Below, piece by piece: positions 1 to 12,160 of a DNA stretch of 49,908 bases. The stretch's first letter is position 1. Each line of letters begins with the position of its first letter. Source of the DNA: Ephemerocybe angulata (lineage: Eukaryota > Basidiomycota > Agaricomycetes > Agaricales > Psathyrellaceae); assembly GCA_013368325.1 (NCBI GenBank), contig JAACJK010000080.1:1-49908 (forward strand), written 5' to 3'. The translations under genes were made by a program, and so were the position numbers. The notes beneath the pieces are model-generated. The model did not search any database, was not told the DNA's origin, and worked only from the letters and a program-made list of their open reading frames with translations.

Positions 1-10
1 ACGGACGCAC

Positions 11-500
11 CGAGGATCGGCCTGCCAGTTCGGCTTGTTCATGAAACTCCACTTGAGTCCACTAGGGAACCCAGCGCCTCCACGGCCGCGCAGGCCCGAG
101 TCCTTGATCGTCTGGATGATCCACGCGTCGCCCTTGAGCAGGATTCCTTCGTCTTGTGCCAGTCGCCGCGGGACTGTCGTAGTATGAGCATTTGACGGAT
201 GGAGGAGGAAGCGAACGCACCTGGGCACCCTTGATGCCATGGTCGTGCCTGCAGTAGGCGTTGGAAGATCCTGTCCTGGTCCTTGAGCCCGCGTAGCGGC
301 GCACGGCGTGTCCGTGACCGTCGCGAGGCCGCGGGCGTTGTTCGCAGTTTGCGCCGCGGAAGGGGCGGGCGACGTCTGCAGAGGAAGTCTCGTCAGCGAG
401 TCTGCTCCACCGTCGTACCAGGGAGAACAGGAGAGAAGCATGACGTACTGGAGGCTGTGGCTGCTGCACGCAGCAGCGATTTTGACGACGCGCGGTACAT
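11..500 (-). pseudogene. NDUFV1: NADH:ubiquinone oxidoreductase 51 kDa subunit, 5' exons only (window edge)
   Basis: Exons 1 (449-500), 2 (221-375) and 3 (11-173) match the copies further right. Exon 2 is 155 nt instead of 161, and exon 3 is 163 instead of 164, through one-base losses. The reading frame is therefore broken as written. The start codon and the mitochondrial-type N-terminus ([10 protein letters not shown]) are preserved. The rest of this copy lies outside the window. The lesions may be consensus errors, given the homopolymer pattern in this part of the window. Confidence 0.8.
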
Positions 501-1157
501 GGTGCTCGTCGTCGCGCTGTGAGCTGGATCGTTCGACACCGCGGCGGACTTTTCGGGTGATGCGTTATGTAAGCGCCTCGCCTGCTGTTGTGGCCATGTT
601 TGGCCCATCAGCTTCAGCCACTGTGCTCGTTGGCACACACTGAGCGATGCCTTTCAGCTCGAGCCAGGCTATCGATTTGGCTGTGGCTGTGCTCATGGAA
701 CGAACTTTCAGCAAAATGTCATAGGTCCATTTTCCCACACCCTCTTTCATCGTGGCCCCGGCGCGCAGAGGGACATACGTCCCCCTGCACACCGGAGCCG
801 AAAGAGGCTATCTACTGACTACAACATGTACGCTAAGGGGGAGGGTAATCTACGGGGTATACAAGGGGCAGAGGGCAGGGATGCGGGGATAAATTCCCCC
901 AGGTTGGTGACATAGCGACACAACCAGAGGAGCAACGGCGACGGCAGCGAGAGGTGAAATGGGCGGAGGGGCGGAGGGCAGGGACGGCAGCGAGGCGGAC
1001 TGGGGCGGTAAGCATTATTCTACCCAGGTTATATACCCTCTGTGCGGGCATTGTTTGTCGGAACGCGTGCTGGCATTCAACAAACATGCCCCGGGGATAC
1101 GAGACGTTGCTGTGCCAAGTCCATTTCGTGCCATTTTCGGCGTTAGCTTCGGGTATC

Positions 1158-1640
1158 CATCAATATGTTGCCTTTGCTTGGACTATTCTCTTGCGCATTT
1201 GCGTTCTCGCGTCTCGCTGTAGTATAGAGATGTGCGAAGTCATTTTCCACTTTTTAGATATGCGCCTGCGCCTGGTCTACGACTACAATTTGTGGAGGCA
1301 ACACATATGTCTGGAATGCGTGTGAGAGACCGCATTGACTAGCCGCGTTTACGACTTACGAATTGCTTACGAGTTTATTGCACTTGATGCGATAGTTAGA
1401 CTCTTACGTAGACACTCGTCCATCAATATTAACTTTGCTTGGACTATCCTCTTGCGCATTTGTGTTCTACTGTCTGGCTGTGATATATAGGCGTACCAAG
1501 TTATTTCTACTTTCCTGAAATGCACCTTCTCTGAGACAATAATCCTTGGAGGCACCACATATGTCGGGCATGCGTGTGGGAGACCGCATTTGACTCACCG
1601 GGCTTACGATTACGAGGCTTATTGCACTTGATGCGACCCT
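1158..1640. repeat. Imperfect tandem duplication, period about 263 bp (unit 1)
   Basis: The sequence beginning CATCAATAT at 1158 is repeated, diverged, from 1421. Shared blocks include the runs around CTTGCGCATTTG, GGAGGCA(A/C)CACATATGTC and TTATTGCACTTGATGCGA. No coding frame spans both halves. Confidence 0.75.
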
Positions 1641-2089
1641 GCAACATTCCGCACTCTCGGCTCAATTGCGTAAAGCCATTATCTCTGGCTTCCTGGGGGC
1701 TGGTATTAGACTATATTCAATATTACAGTGCTCTACGAATTGGCTATTATAATTAGAAAGAAGCTAACATACTTCGCGGCTCGTCTGAGTGGTTGACCAC
1801 CTTGGGCGACTCAGAATACGACAAGTCCATCCCCCGTGACAGCGGGCACACACAACGGAATGATGCCTTAGACTGCCCGCACAGCCCATAGCTCGGACCC
1901 ATCTCCCGTATACATTCGCTGATCAATTCAGCTTTACAGTTTGCCGAGTTCCGCCCGTGCATGGACCCTGCGGCCAGCACTCTGTCAGAATCATCCCTTC
2001 TCCCTTACCCCCACATCCCCCGTTTCCCTCCAAGCTCCCTACACCGTCCTTCCGACCTCCCCACCCCGTTTCCCGGAAGACGATATATC

Positions 2090-3803
2090 ATGTCGGCTCG
2101 TCGCTCACCTCAGTACGTCGCCCAAGGCTCCAATTGCAATACTCGACACTCACATTGCTCGACAGCGCCGGTGACCGGATTCATTTCTGTTGCTACTTCG
2201 TCGGTCACGTTGGGCGCGGACGACATACCATGGTGCGTATAGCTTTTCTCTCAATGCAGCTCACGGGGTTCACTTGTCTTGTAACAGGACCGGCGAGCGA
2301 CCTTCGGCGCTCGCCGCACCCAGGTCTAACTTTGAGCGCGTCGCCTTGGAGGGGCTCAGTGGGCTAGAATGGCTACGGTGCGTATCATATTCTCCAATAC
2401 TTCGTGTCTTGGGACCTGACGCACACGCACACGTCGCTCGGCGGACGAATTTCTATTGCCTCTTCGTCATCCCGGCTCCCCAACCGCCAGCGCAAGACCC
2501 AGATCCCTACTACGGTGCGTATCTCATGGGTGCTTTGCGTCTAAGCTAACACACAGGCCGCTCGGCGGATAAATTTCTGTCGTGTATTCATCATCCCGAC
2601 CGAATGCCAGCGCGACTGCGGCGCTCGCCGCGCTCGGACGAATTAGTCAATACCTTCGCATTTAGGGATGTTCTGGGATGTTTCGCGGGCTCAGTGGACT
2701 GGAATATCCCGAGGTGCGTCTCAGCAGTTGTGCTCGTCGTTCCACCAGCTCACCACCATATCCATATTCCCCATGCCGCTCGGCGGACGCATTTCTGTTG
2801 CGTCGTCATCATCCCGAGCCCCGGATGCCAGCGCGACACCCACATTCCCAAGCCCACCACGTACGTTACCCCATTTCCTTGGGGCTTAGTGCTGACCGTC
2901 ATTGCCATCAAGAACACTAAAAATCGTCACGTCAATCTGAAGATCCTGCGAGCATCCTTCGGATGCTCGACACCTTCGTCAGGCCATCCATATACACCCA
3001 TTACGCTCCAAGCTCACTGCGCCCCTCTCACGGGATCATTTCTGTAGTGAATTTGTCATCGCGACGCGCAGAGCGAAGCCCCACGATCCGCGCCATCTCG
3101 TCTCGGCTCTACAAAGGCCAAAATAACATTCGGGCCATGTCCACCCTCGCTGCGAGCGCCCAGAAATGTGCGCTATGCCCGTAAGTCTCCCCCCTTTCGC
3201 ATTCGCTTGACACCATCTCACGATCCATCAATTCACCACGGCGCCTTTCAATCTCGTCCAAATTCGCCCATCCTCGCACCAGCCCCACCACAACCATCAC
3301 CAAGCCCAGCTCATCAAGCCTCTCGCGGATCCATTCTGTTGTGGTCTCGCGATCCCGGCACCGACATGTCTGCAAGACGACCGACCATTCCTGCGCCGCC
3401 ATCCCAATTGGGATATTTCCACCGTCCGACATTCAATGTACGGTACGTCACTCTCCCTCTCGCTACTCGGACTTGCGCTTATGAAAAGGTGGCGTAGATC
3501 ATTCGAAAATCGACTCTACGTCGCCGGTGAGTCGTTTCCTCATGTGCGGAGATTTAGACTCAATATATCCCATTTAGGTCGCCGCCGGATATCCCGTTGC
3601 CCTGGGCCGCCATTTCGTAGCTCGTAAGTCACTTTCGCTCTCATTCGAGCCTCGTAATTGATTGGAAATTGTTTCTGCGGTCCCACCCTGACAGACTCAA
3701 TCTATTCGTAAGCGGACGCCTATTTACCTATTGATCATTCTACGCAACATTCAATCTAGGGACGGCATATCACCCTCGGGATGCCATATCACCAAGGGTA
3801 CTT
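2090..3803 (+). CDS. Unrecognised mini-exon transcription unit with repeated motif, unit 1 copy
   Basis: This is the unit 1 version of the region described at 10425-12160. The same possible start (ATG at 2090) and splice-like sites are present, but one-base losses break several of the small open segments. No family was recognised and coding status is uncertain. Confidence 0.3.
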
Positions 3804-5570
3804 CGCTCGCTCCGTCTACTAATGATTAATACTAACAAATTACATACATCCCCTGACGACTCAGAGACCACCGGAGGTGTGGCGCAGCCAATGGCCCGCC
3901 CATTTCATCATCCCAGCTTCCGGTTCCGACATCCCCTGTTCTGACCTCCGGACAAAGATAGAGTACACACACGGCTACGTAACTGCCCCCTCCGTAGTTT
4001 AGTCGTAGTCGCTTTCCCAGAAACGCCACCGAGGCGAAGGCCAAGCCCGTCAGGGATTGACCCCGAAGTTTGAGGTGTAGCCTCATACGGCACATTCATT
4101 CAACTTCCACGGTCAATCCCGGGGCGTCTGGCAGGCGTAGCGTACACATGTCGCATATTTAGAATCGTTTACGTCAATAAATTCTCTTCAAATTACACAA
4201 ACGGTCCGAAAAGCGAGGGTATGACGCAACGCCAAAACTAAGCGCCTACGGGCGCTTAATCGTCGCGCGCGATTTCTGTGCTCATTTCTGCTCATCCAAG
4301 GTTATTTGGAGTGCCCATATAGAGCGATAAATACTGTGGTAGCAATCGGGTATGCTCTGGAACTCAAATCCACGCGCCAAACACTGGCCAAGTCCTCCGG
4401 AAACCTCAATGCAGCTTTCCCAAGTTGAAAAGCGCGAAGCTCGCTCTCGCACCGAAGACTCATCAAAACATCGGACTAATCAATTATAGATATTCTAAAT
4501 GCAGTAGAGGTACTTATCAGGTCCGGGTACACGAGCAATTGCGATGCGCATCCAGCAGTATCACAGTACATGTGTAATCGCGTGAATGTTGAAGATTGCG
4601 CACATCCACAGAGTGACCGACTTCTAGTTTAATCCAAGCTTTTGCGACGTCTAGTTGACTAATGTATCCATATAGAGACTATATAGCTTGAGAGGGACTA
4701 ATAGGTATGTATAGCAGTCCCCAGTGTCGAAATAGACTCAGGATGCTTGAAACACGATTTTCTGGAATAAGCGCCCAATTTGACAAAGTCGACCGCGTTC
4801 AATCTCTCGGACGATGCAGACATGTATACACGTATCTTGAACACACCGATGTATTCTATCAATAGATCGCGTGCGGAGGACCCACGTATCGAATTGCATG
4901 CACAAAGTTACATTACGGTCCCCAATGAATGGCCAAGTCCACCGATGCCAACGCCGTCTCACACGCACGGCACTATCGTGTGCGATTTATGCGTGTAACG
5001 TACATTCAGAAGCTAGATAAAGCCGGTAGTATGACAGCTGTTAGCCCCGTGAGTGAATATCTCTGTTCAAATGTCTGAACTTTCGCTCGGGGCAACCGCA
5101 AGCCTTAGACACCGTTTCCTCGTATACCAGGGATACGGGTCTCCTCGAGACCCCAGCACCATCATATACATACCCATAGTTAGGGGTAACTACTCCACTA
5201 CTCACCGGTGCATCCCCATCCCAGGACGACCAAGATCTTCGATGCACGGTTGCATTCCGGCACCCTTCTCCTCCTCATCCCGTTCATTCAATGCCTTCGT
5301 TTCAACGAGATCCGTTCCTGGGCTAGGCTGGCTTGGCATGCCGACAGAACACACACGTGATGCATCAAGGCTGTCAGAAATGCCGTTCCTCAGGGAAAAT
5401 TTGGGGTGAGCGAATCGGAGGAGAGGATATGCGACGTAAGGCGTAGAAAGACGGGACTTAGCTCGAAATAACTCTCGGCGGATGGCTGGGGATGGGTAAG
5501 GCTCGGAACATACTGGGTGAGCTCGGATAGAATGGATAGGATGCGAAGGGTGGTGTGCGGATTGGAGGGG

Positions 5571-7096
5571 TATATAGGATGGGGGATGGCGTCGAGATTT
5601 GCATTCCCCCATCATCCTTTCCTTCCCTTCACATTCGTCCATTTTCACATTGATGTTTATTTCTTAACTTATTTCTATCATCTACTCCATTCGCTCGTCG
5701 CTCTCATTATCGTCGTCGTTGTCTTCGACGACGAGCTCGCAGTGAGTACGATGTTTGCCCCTGCCTCGGTGTGACTGATGTCACGTACCTTCTCCCCGCT
5801 TCAGTCACGCTTCATCCTTCCTTCCCCCATCTTTCACCTCCGCCTCTCATCGAAGCTCGACGACGACGACGGCCTCTAATCAAGTAAGCCCTTTTCTTGT
5901 CTGCATCTCCGTCTCAGGTTAATGATTCGTTTCTACCATTAGGTCGAGCTCACTGTCGGCCACAACGAGCTCCGCACGCTTCGCAGCGGCATGACGACGA
6001 CGACGGGCTCCACTCGCTCAAGTAAGTTTTTAATTGTCTACACTACGTCTCAGGTCACTGACTAGTCTATACCATTAGCCCGAGCTCGCTGTCGAGCACG
6101 ACGAGCTCGAGTGCGGCCAGCACTTCACTCGTGGAGAAAAGGCTCAAGCATCGGTTGACAGGCCCAGGTAAGCTACGTCGACTTCCAAGCAATATCTTTC
6201 TCTGGCACTGACTAGATAGATACCAACGACGAGCTCCAAGAGTCGACTCACCAACACCGTCGCATTGTCCATAGGTACGTACGCTCACACTCGACCTATC
6301 GATTCACGCTGACCATGCCTTTGTTCAGGCACTCGGGCTGTGACGACGGTTGTGTGGGGCATTACTGACCTCTCGTAGCCTTTCGCCGCATCCAGCCATT
6401 CGGGAAAGTCGCAATCGAAGCACGCAACGGGAGTGGGGAGATTATGGCGAAAATCGGTAAGTCGAGCTCATTTCCACGACTGCCTCGACACTGACGCACT
6501 CATTGTGTCATATAGATCCATGCCATACATTAACGGAGTGCCGGGGAACGAGTCTACGGGGTAAGAATCGTTGAAAGACCGAACTACGTGCGTACCTCGC
6601 CACCTATGGCCAATTACACCTCACTGACCCATTCCATCTCTCCCGCAGTGTACACGACGTCTGGGCCAACGAGTTGGTCCGCGCATAGCGCGCACTCACC
6701 CGGAGCACCAGCAAGCCGCGATCGAGTCTAGCGCCTCGAAACGAAGCCCGTCCGTGCCTCAGGATCGCCGTTTCGACACCCCGGCCGCTTCAAGTCGTTC
6801 TCGAGATGCCGTGGCGAGCGAGGGATGGGTCTGGTGCCATCGTGAGTCTCTCTACGCAGTCTTGAAATGACGATGTACTTCGCAGACGTGCCGGAGTTCA
6901 CAAACTCTCGGTCGTGGTGGTGGGATGGATTTGGGTGCGTGTATTTGCTGAAATCGAATACAGACTACTCACACACACACTTACCATCTGACAGAACAGC
7001 CGACGCGACGAAGGCGTCGCATCCGCCGCACTCAAGATCCCGCTCTCAGGCTTAAGCCTGCAAGAGCCCGCAGTCACCGTGCGGCCGGTGTTTTGA
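5571..7096 (+). pseudogene. Unrecognised eleven-exon gene, unit 1 copy, damaged by a 63-bp deletion
   Basis: This is the counterpart of the gene at 13945-15539, with the same TATA-like box at 5571. A 63-bp deletion near 6870 removes the acceptor and the first half of the penultimate exon. The splice product of this copy must differ or fail. Confidence 0.4.
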
Positions 7097-7157
7097 GTCG
7101 TCGGCTCGTCTCTCGATTCACGTCTCGTTGCGTAGAGGGAGGGGTAGAGTAAACAGG

Positions 7158-7189
7158 TGTATATTATGTAGTAGATATGATAATATACA
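7158..7189. terminator. Hairpin at the truncated end of NDUFV1 copy 1
   Basis: TGTATATTAT (7158-7167) and its perfect inverse ATAATATACA (7180-7189) enclose 12 nt. It lies in the AT-rich gap between the convergent plus-strand gene and the broken NDUFV1 end. It could aid transcript 3'-end formation for either gene, or mark the rearrangement breakpoint. Confidence 0.4.
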
Positions 7190-7229
7190 TGGGTTCGGCG
7201 AGAGGGGAGTTTGAGAACCGGAGACGTAC

Positions 7230-8821
7230 CTGTGCCACTGCAACAACATATCAATCTCCCTCTCATGCGCCCTCCCCTCGACCATGCGGTCCATCATCTT
7301 CTTCATCCAGGTCGTCCCCTCGCGACACGGCGTGCACTGCCCGCACGACTCGTGCTTGTAAAAGTCGGCGAAGCGCGCGATGGCGGAGACGATGTCCGTG
7401 GACTTGTCCATGACGATCACGGCGCCCGTGCCGAGACCCGTCTGCGCGTCCTTGAGCGAGTCGTAGTCCATCCTATACAGCGTCAGTTGAAAGCTATTGA
7501 GAGTGAGATGGGAATACGCACAGAACCTCCGCACAAACGTCTTTGGGAATAACCGGCACACTCGAGCCCCCCGGAATAATCCCCAAAAGATTATCCCACC
7601 CGCCCCTAACACCCCCACAATGCCTCTCAATGAGCTCCTTCAACGGGATGCTCATCTCCTCCTCCACAACACACGGATTCATCACATGCCCACTAATACA
7701 ATAAAGCTTCGTGCCCTCGTTCCTCGCCCGCCCAAAGCCCGCGAACCACGCGCTCCCCCGGCGACAAATCGTCGGCGCAACAGCGACCGTCTCCACATTC
7801 GCTACCGTCGTCGGACACCCAAACAAGCCCACGTCCGCGGGGAACGGCGGCTTCAACCTCGGCTTCCCCTGCTTGCCCTCGATGCTCTCAATAAGCGCCG
7901 TCTCCTCCCCGCAAATATACGCCCCCGCGCCCCGATGCACATACACATCAAAATCGTAGCCGGAACCGCAGGCGTTCTTGCCTAGGAAGCCGGCGGCGTA
8001 GGCCTCGTTGATGGCCTGCTGGACGTGCGAGGCCTCTTGGTAGAACTCGCCGCGGATGTAGATGTAGGCGGCGGAGGCGTTCATGGCGCGGCCGGCGACG
8101 AGGCAGCCCTCGATGAGCTTGTGCGGGTCGCCGCGCAGGATTTCGCGGTCTTTGCAGGTGCCGGGTTCGCCCTCGTCGGCGTTGATGACGAGGTAGCGGG
8201 GGCTGTGGGGGTGTTAGTCAGTGTGGTGTGGGGTAGGGGAGGGAGCGAGCAGTGGAGGGACAGTGCAAGGAAGGGAGGGAAGAGGGAGGGAGGGAAGGAA
8301 GAGGGATGGACGGACGCACCGAGGATCGGCCTGCCAGTTCGGCTTGTTCATGAAACTCCACTTGAGTCCACTAGGGAACCCAGCGCCTCCACGGCCGCGC
8401 AGGCCCGAGTCCTTGATCGTCTGGATGATCCACGCGTCGCCCTTGAGCAGGATTTCCTTCGTCTTGTGCCAGTCGCCGCGGGACTGTCGTAGTATGAGCA
8501 TTTGGACGGATGGAGGAGGAAGCGAACGCACCTGGGCACCCTTGATGCCATGGTCGTGCCTGCAGTAGGCGTTGGTGAAGATCCTGTCCTGGTCCTTGAG
8601 CCCGCCGTAGCGGCGCACGGGCGTGTCCGTGACCGTCGCGAGGCCGCGGGCGTTGTTTCGCAGTTTGGCGCCGCGGAAGGGGCGGGCGACGTCTGCAGAG
8701 GAAGTCTCGTCGTCAGCGAGTCTGCTCCACCGTCGTACCAGGGAGAACAGGAGAGAAGGCATGACGTACTGGAGGCTGTGGCTGCTGCACGCAGCAGCGA
8801 TTTTGACGACGCGCGGTACAT
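7230..8821 (-). pseudogene. NDUFV1: NADH:ubiquinone oxidoreductase 51 kDa subunit, 3'-truncated copy 1
   Basis: Exons lie at 8821-8770, 8692-8532, 8483-8320, 8202-7522 and 7472-7230 (minus strand), all with GT..AG introns. The product would be the FMN- and NADH-binding subunit of respiratory complex I in the mitochondrial matrix arm. Visible motifs are [10 protein letters not shown] (Rossmann-like, NADH/FMN site), [30 protein letters not shown] and [12 protein letters not shown], the last giving three of the four ligands of the N3 [4Fe-4S] cluster. Homology stops after REIDMLL. The final exon, with the TICALGD cysteine ligand and roughly 50-60 residues, was not found anywhere in the unit. A good donor (AG|GTACGT) still stands at the break. 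The copy is probably non-functional, although a distant last exon cannot be excluded. Confidence 0.88.
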
Positions 8822-10424
8822 GGTGCTCGTCGTCGCGCTGTGAGCTGGATCGTTCGACACCGCGGCGGACTTTTTCGGGTGATGCGTTATGTAAGCGCCT
8901 CGCCTGCTGTTGTGGCCATGTTTGGCCCATCAGCTTCAGCCACTGTGCTCGTTCTGGCACACACTGAGCGATGCCTTTCAGCTCGAGCCAGGCTATCGAT
9001 TTGGCTGTGGCTGTGCTCATGGAACGAACTTTCAGCAAAATGTCATAGGTCCATTTTCCCACACCCTCTTTCATCGTGGCCCCGGCGCGCAGAGGGACAT
9101 ACGTCCCCCTGCACACCGGAGCCGAAAGAGGGCTATCTACTGACTACAACATGTACGCTAAGGGGGAGGGTAATCTACGGGGTATACAAGGGGCAGAGGG
9201 CAGGGATGCGGGGATAAATTCCCCCAGGTTGGTGACATAGCGACACAACCAGAGGAGCAACGGCGACGGCAGCGAGAGGTGAAATGGGCGGAGGGGCGGA
9301 GGGCAGGGACGGCAGCGAGGCGGACTGGGGCGGTAAGCATTATTCTACCCAGGTTATATACCCCTCTGTGCGGGCATTGTTTGTCGGAACGCGTGCTGGC
9401 ATTCAACAAACATGCCCCGGGGATACGAGACGTTGCTGTGCCAAGTCCATTTCGCGTGCCATTTTCGGCGTTAGCTTCGGGTATCCATCAATATGTTGCC
9501 TTTGCTTGGACTATTCTCTTGCGCATTTGCGTTCTCGCGTCTCGCTGTAGTATAGAGATGTGCGAAGTCATTTTCCACTTTTTAGATATGCGCCTGCGCC
9601 TGGTCTACGACTACAATTTGTGGAGGCAACACATATGTCTGGAATGCGTGTGAGAGACCGCATTGACTAGCCGCGTTTACGACTTACGAATTGCTTACGA
9701 GTTTATTGCACTTGATGCGATAGTTAGACTCTTACGTAGACACTCGTCCATCAATATTAACTTTGCTTGGACTATCCTCTTGCGCATTTGTGTTCTACTG
9801 TCTGGCTGTGATATATAGGCGTACCAAGTTATTTCTACTTTCCTGAAATGCACCTTCTCTGAGACAATAATCCTTGGAGGCACCACATATGTCGGGCATG
9901 CGTGTGGGAGACCGCATTTGACTCACCGGGCTTACGATTACGAGGCTTATTGCACTTGATGCGACCCTGCAACATTCCGCACTCTCGGCTCAATTGCGTA
10001 AAGCCATTATCTCTGGCTTCATGCCTGGGGGCTGGTATTAGACTATATTCAATATTACAGTGCTCTACGAATTGGCTATTATAATTAGAAAGAAGCTAAC
10101 ATACTTCGCGGCTCGTCTGAGTGGTTGACCACCTTGGGCGACTCAGAATACGACAAGTCCATCCCCCGTGACAGCGGGCACACACAACGGAATGATGCCT
10201 TAGACTGCCCGCACAGCCCATAGCTCGGACCCATCTCCCGTATACATTCGCTGATCAATTCAGCTTTACAGTTTGCCGAGTTCCGCCCGTGCATGGACCC
10301 TGCGGCCAGCACTCTGTCAGAATCATCCCTTTCTCTCCCTTACCCCCACATCCCCCGTTTCCCTCCAAGCTCCCTACACCGTCCTTCCGACCTCCCCACC
10401 CCGTTTCCCGGAAGACGATATATC
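8822..10424. other. Intergenic stretch upstream of NDUFV1 copy 1
   Basis: This is the presumed promoter side of the gene. An open minus-strand frame of about 100 codons (9116 to 8822) runs straight into the NDUFV1 start region in another frame. It resembles no protein I know and has no splice signal linking it to the gene. The rest holds the 263-bp duplication and AT-rich sequence. The same stretch recurs at 501-2089 and 17266-18868. Confidence 0.6.
9486..9970. repeat. Imperfect tandem duplication, period about 263 bp (unit 2)
   Basis: Same duplication as at 1158, with halves starting at 9486 and 9749. It occupies most of the otherwise featureless stretch upstream of NDUFV1 copy 1. Confidence 0.75.
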
Positions 10425-12160
10425 ATGTCGGCTCGTCGCTCACCTCAGTACGTCGCCCAAGGCTCCAATTGCAATACTCGACACTCACATTGCTCGACAG
10501 CGCCGGTGACCGGATTCATTTCTGTTGCTACTTCGTCGGTCACGTTGGGCGCGGACGACATACCATGGTGCGTATAGCTTTTCTCTCAATGCAGCTCACG
10601 GGGTTCACTTGTCTTGTAACAGGACCGGCGAGCGACCTTCGGCGCTCGCCGCACCCAGGTCTAACTTTGAGCGCGTCGCCTTGGAGGGGCTCAGTGGGCT
10701 AGAATGGGCTACGGTGCGTATCATATTCTCCAATACTTCGTGTCTTGGGACCTGACGCACACGCACACGTCGCTCGGCGGACGAATTTCTATTGCCTCTT
10801 CGTCATCCCGGCTCCCCAACCGCCAGCGCAAGACCCAGATCCCTACTACGGTGCGTATCTCATGGGTGCTTTGCGTCTAAGCTAACACACAGGCCGCTCG
10901 GCGGATAAATTTCTGTCGTGTATTCATCATCCCGACCGAATGCCAGCGCGACTGCGGCGCTCGCCGCGCTCGGACGAATTAGTCAATACCTTCGCATTTA
11001 GGGATGTTCTGGGATGTTTCGCGGGCTCAGTGGACTGGAATATCCCGAGGTGCGTCTCAGCAGTTGTGCTCGTCGTTCCACCAGCTCACCACCATATCCA
11101 TATTCCCCATGCCGCTCGGCGGACGCATTTCTGTTGCGTCGTCATCATCCCGAGCCCCGGATGCCAGCGCGACACCCACATTCCCAAGCCCACCACGTAC
11201 GTTACCCCATTTCCTTGGGGCTTAGTGCTGACCGTCATTGCCATCAAGAACACTAAATAATCGTCACGTCAATCTGAAGATCCTGCGAGCATCCTTCGGA
11301 TGCTCGACACCTCGTCAGGCCAGTCCATATACACCCCATTTACGCTCCAAGCTCACTGCGCCCCTCTCACGGGATTCATTTCTGTAGTGAATTTGTCATC
11401 GCGACGCGCAGAGCGAAGCCCCCACGATCCGCGCCATCGTCCTCTCGGCTCTACAAAGGCCAAAATAACATTCGGGCCATGTCCACCCTCGCTGCGAGCG
11501 CCCAGAAATGTGCGCTATGCCCGTAAGTCTCCCCCTTTCGCATTCGCTTTGACACCATCTCACGATCCATCAATTCACCACGGCGCCTTTCAATCTCGTC
11601 CAAATTCGCCCATCCTCGCACCCAGCCCCACCACAACCATCACCAAGCCCAGCTCATCAAGCCTCTCGCGGGATCCATTTCTGTTGTGGTCTCGCGATCC
11701 CGGCACCGACATGTCTGCAAGACGACCGACCATTCCTGCGCCGCCATCCCAATTGGGATATTATTTCCACCGTCCGACATTCAATGTACGGTACGTCACT
11801 CTCCCTCTCGCTACCTCGGACTTGCGCTTATGAAAAGGGTGCGTAGATCATTCGAAAATCGACTCTACGTCGCCGGTGAGTCGTTTCCTCATGTGCGAGA
11901 GATTTAGACTCAATATATCCCATTTAGGTCGCCGCCGGATATCCCGTTGCCCTGGGCCGCCATTTTCGTAGCTCGTAAGTCACTTTTCGCTCTCATTCGA
12001 GCCTCGTAATTGATTGGAAATTGTTTCTGCGGTCCCACCCTGACAGACTCAATCTATTTCGGTAAGCGGACGCCTTATTTACCTATTTGATCATTCTGAC
12101 GCAACATTCAATCTAGGGACGGCATATCACCCTCGGGATGCCATATCACCAAGGGTACGT
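10425..12160 (+). CDS. Unrecognised mini-exon transcription unit with six repeats of a GGATTCATTTCTGTTG-like motif
   Basis: From a possible ATG at 10425 there is a chain of short open segments bounded by good donors (GTACGT, GTGCGT, GTGAGT) and acceptors, with spacers near 55 nt. The first exons read 10425-10447 and 10501-10567. The next begins at 10623 and soon meets a stop unless a further small intron is assumed. Six degenerate copies of one motif lie at about 10511, 10772, 10897, 11114, 11369 and 11668. In one frame they read G-(R/F)-I-S-V-A-(S/T)-S-S. This looks like a gene grown by exon duplication, but it could also be a decayed gene or a non-coding spliced RNA. I do not recognise a protein family. 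Confidence 0.35.

Larger units (their letters stand above)
1..8309. repeat. Array unit 1 (indel-rich)
   Basis: Aligned by eye with units 2 and 3, this unit shows dozens of one-base deletions, mostly in homopolymers, between 1 and about 5,890. Almost none follow. It also lacks 63 bp present in the other units near position 6870. The differences are not the C-to-T changes expected of repeat-induced point mutation, so uneven consensus quality is the simplest explanation. Confidence 0.85.

Noticed and set aside
4053..4120. Inverted repeat GGGATTGACC/GGTCAATCCC as a miniature transposon
   Set aside because: The arms enclose only 48 bases. No target duplication or related copy outside the array was seen.
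7497..7985. Open plus-strand frame of 162 codons over NDUFV1 exon 4
   Set aside because: It is antisense to a strongly conserved coding exon and is arginine/proline-rich, a typical shadow frame.
8214..9116. 300-codon minus-strand frame running through NDUFV1 exons 3-1 and upstream
   Set aside because: It reads through the introns of the gene and has no recognisable upstream domain. The spliced model fits the family far better.
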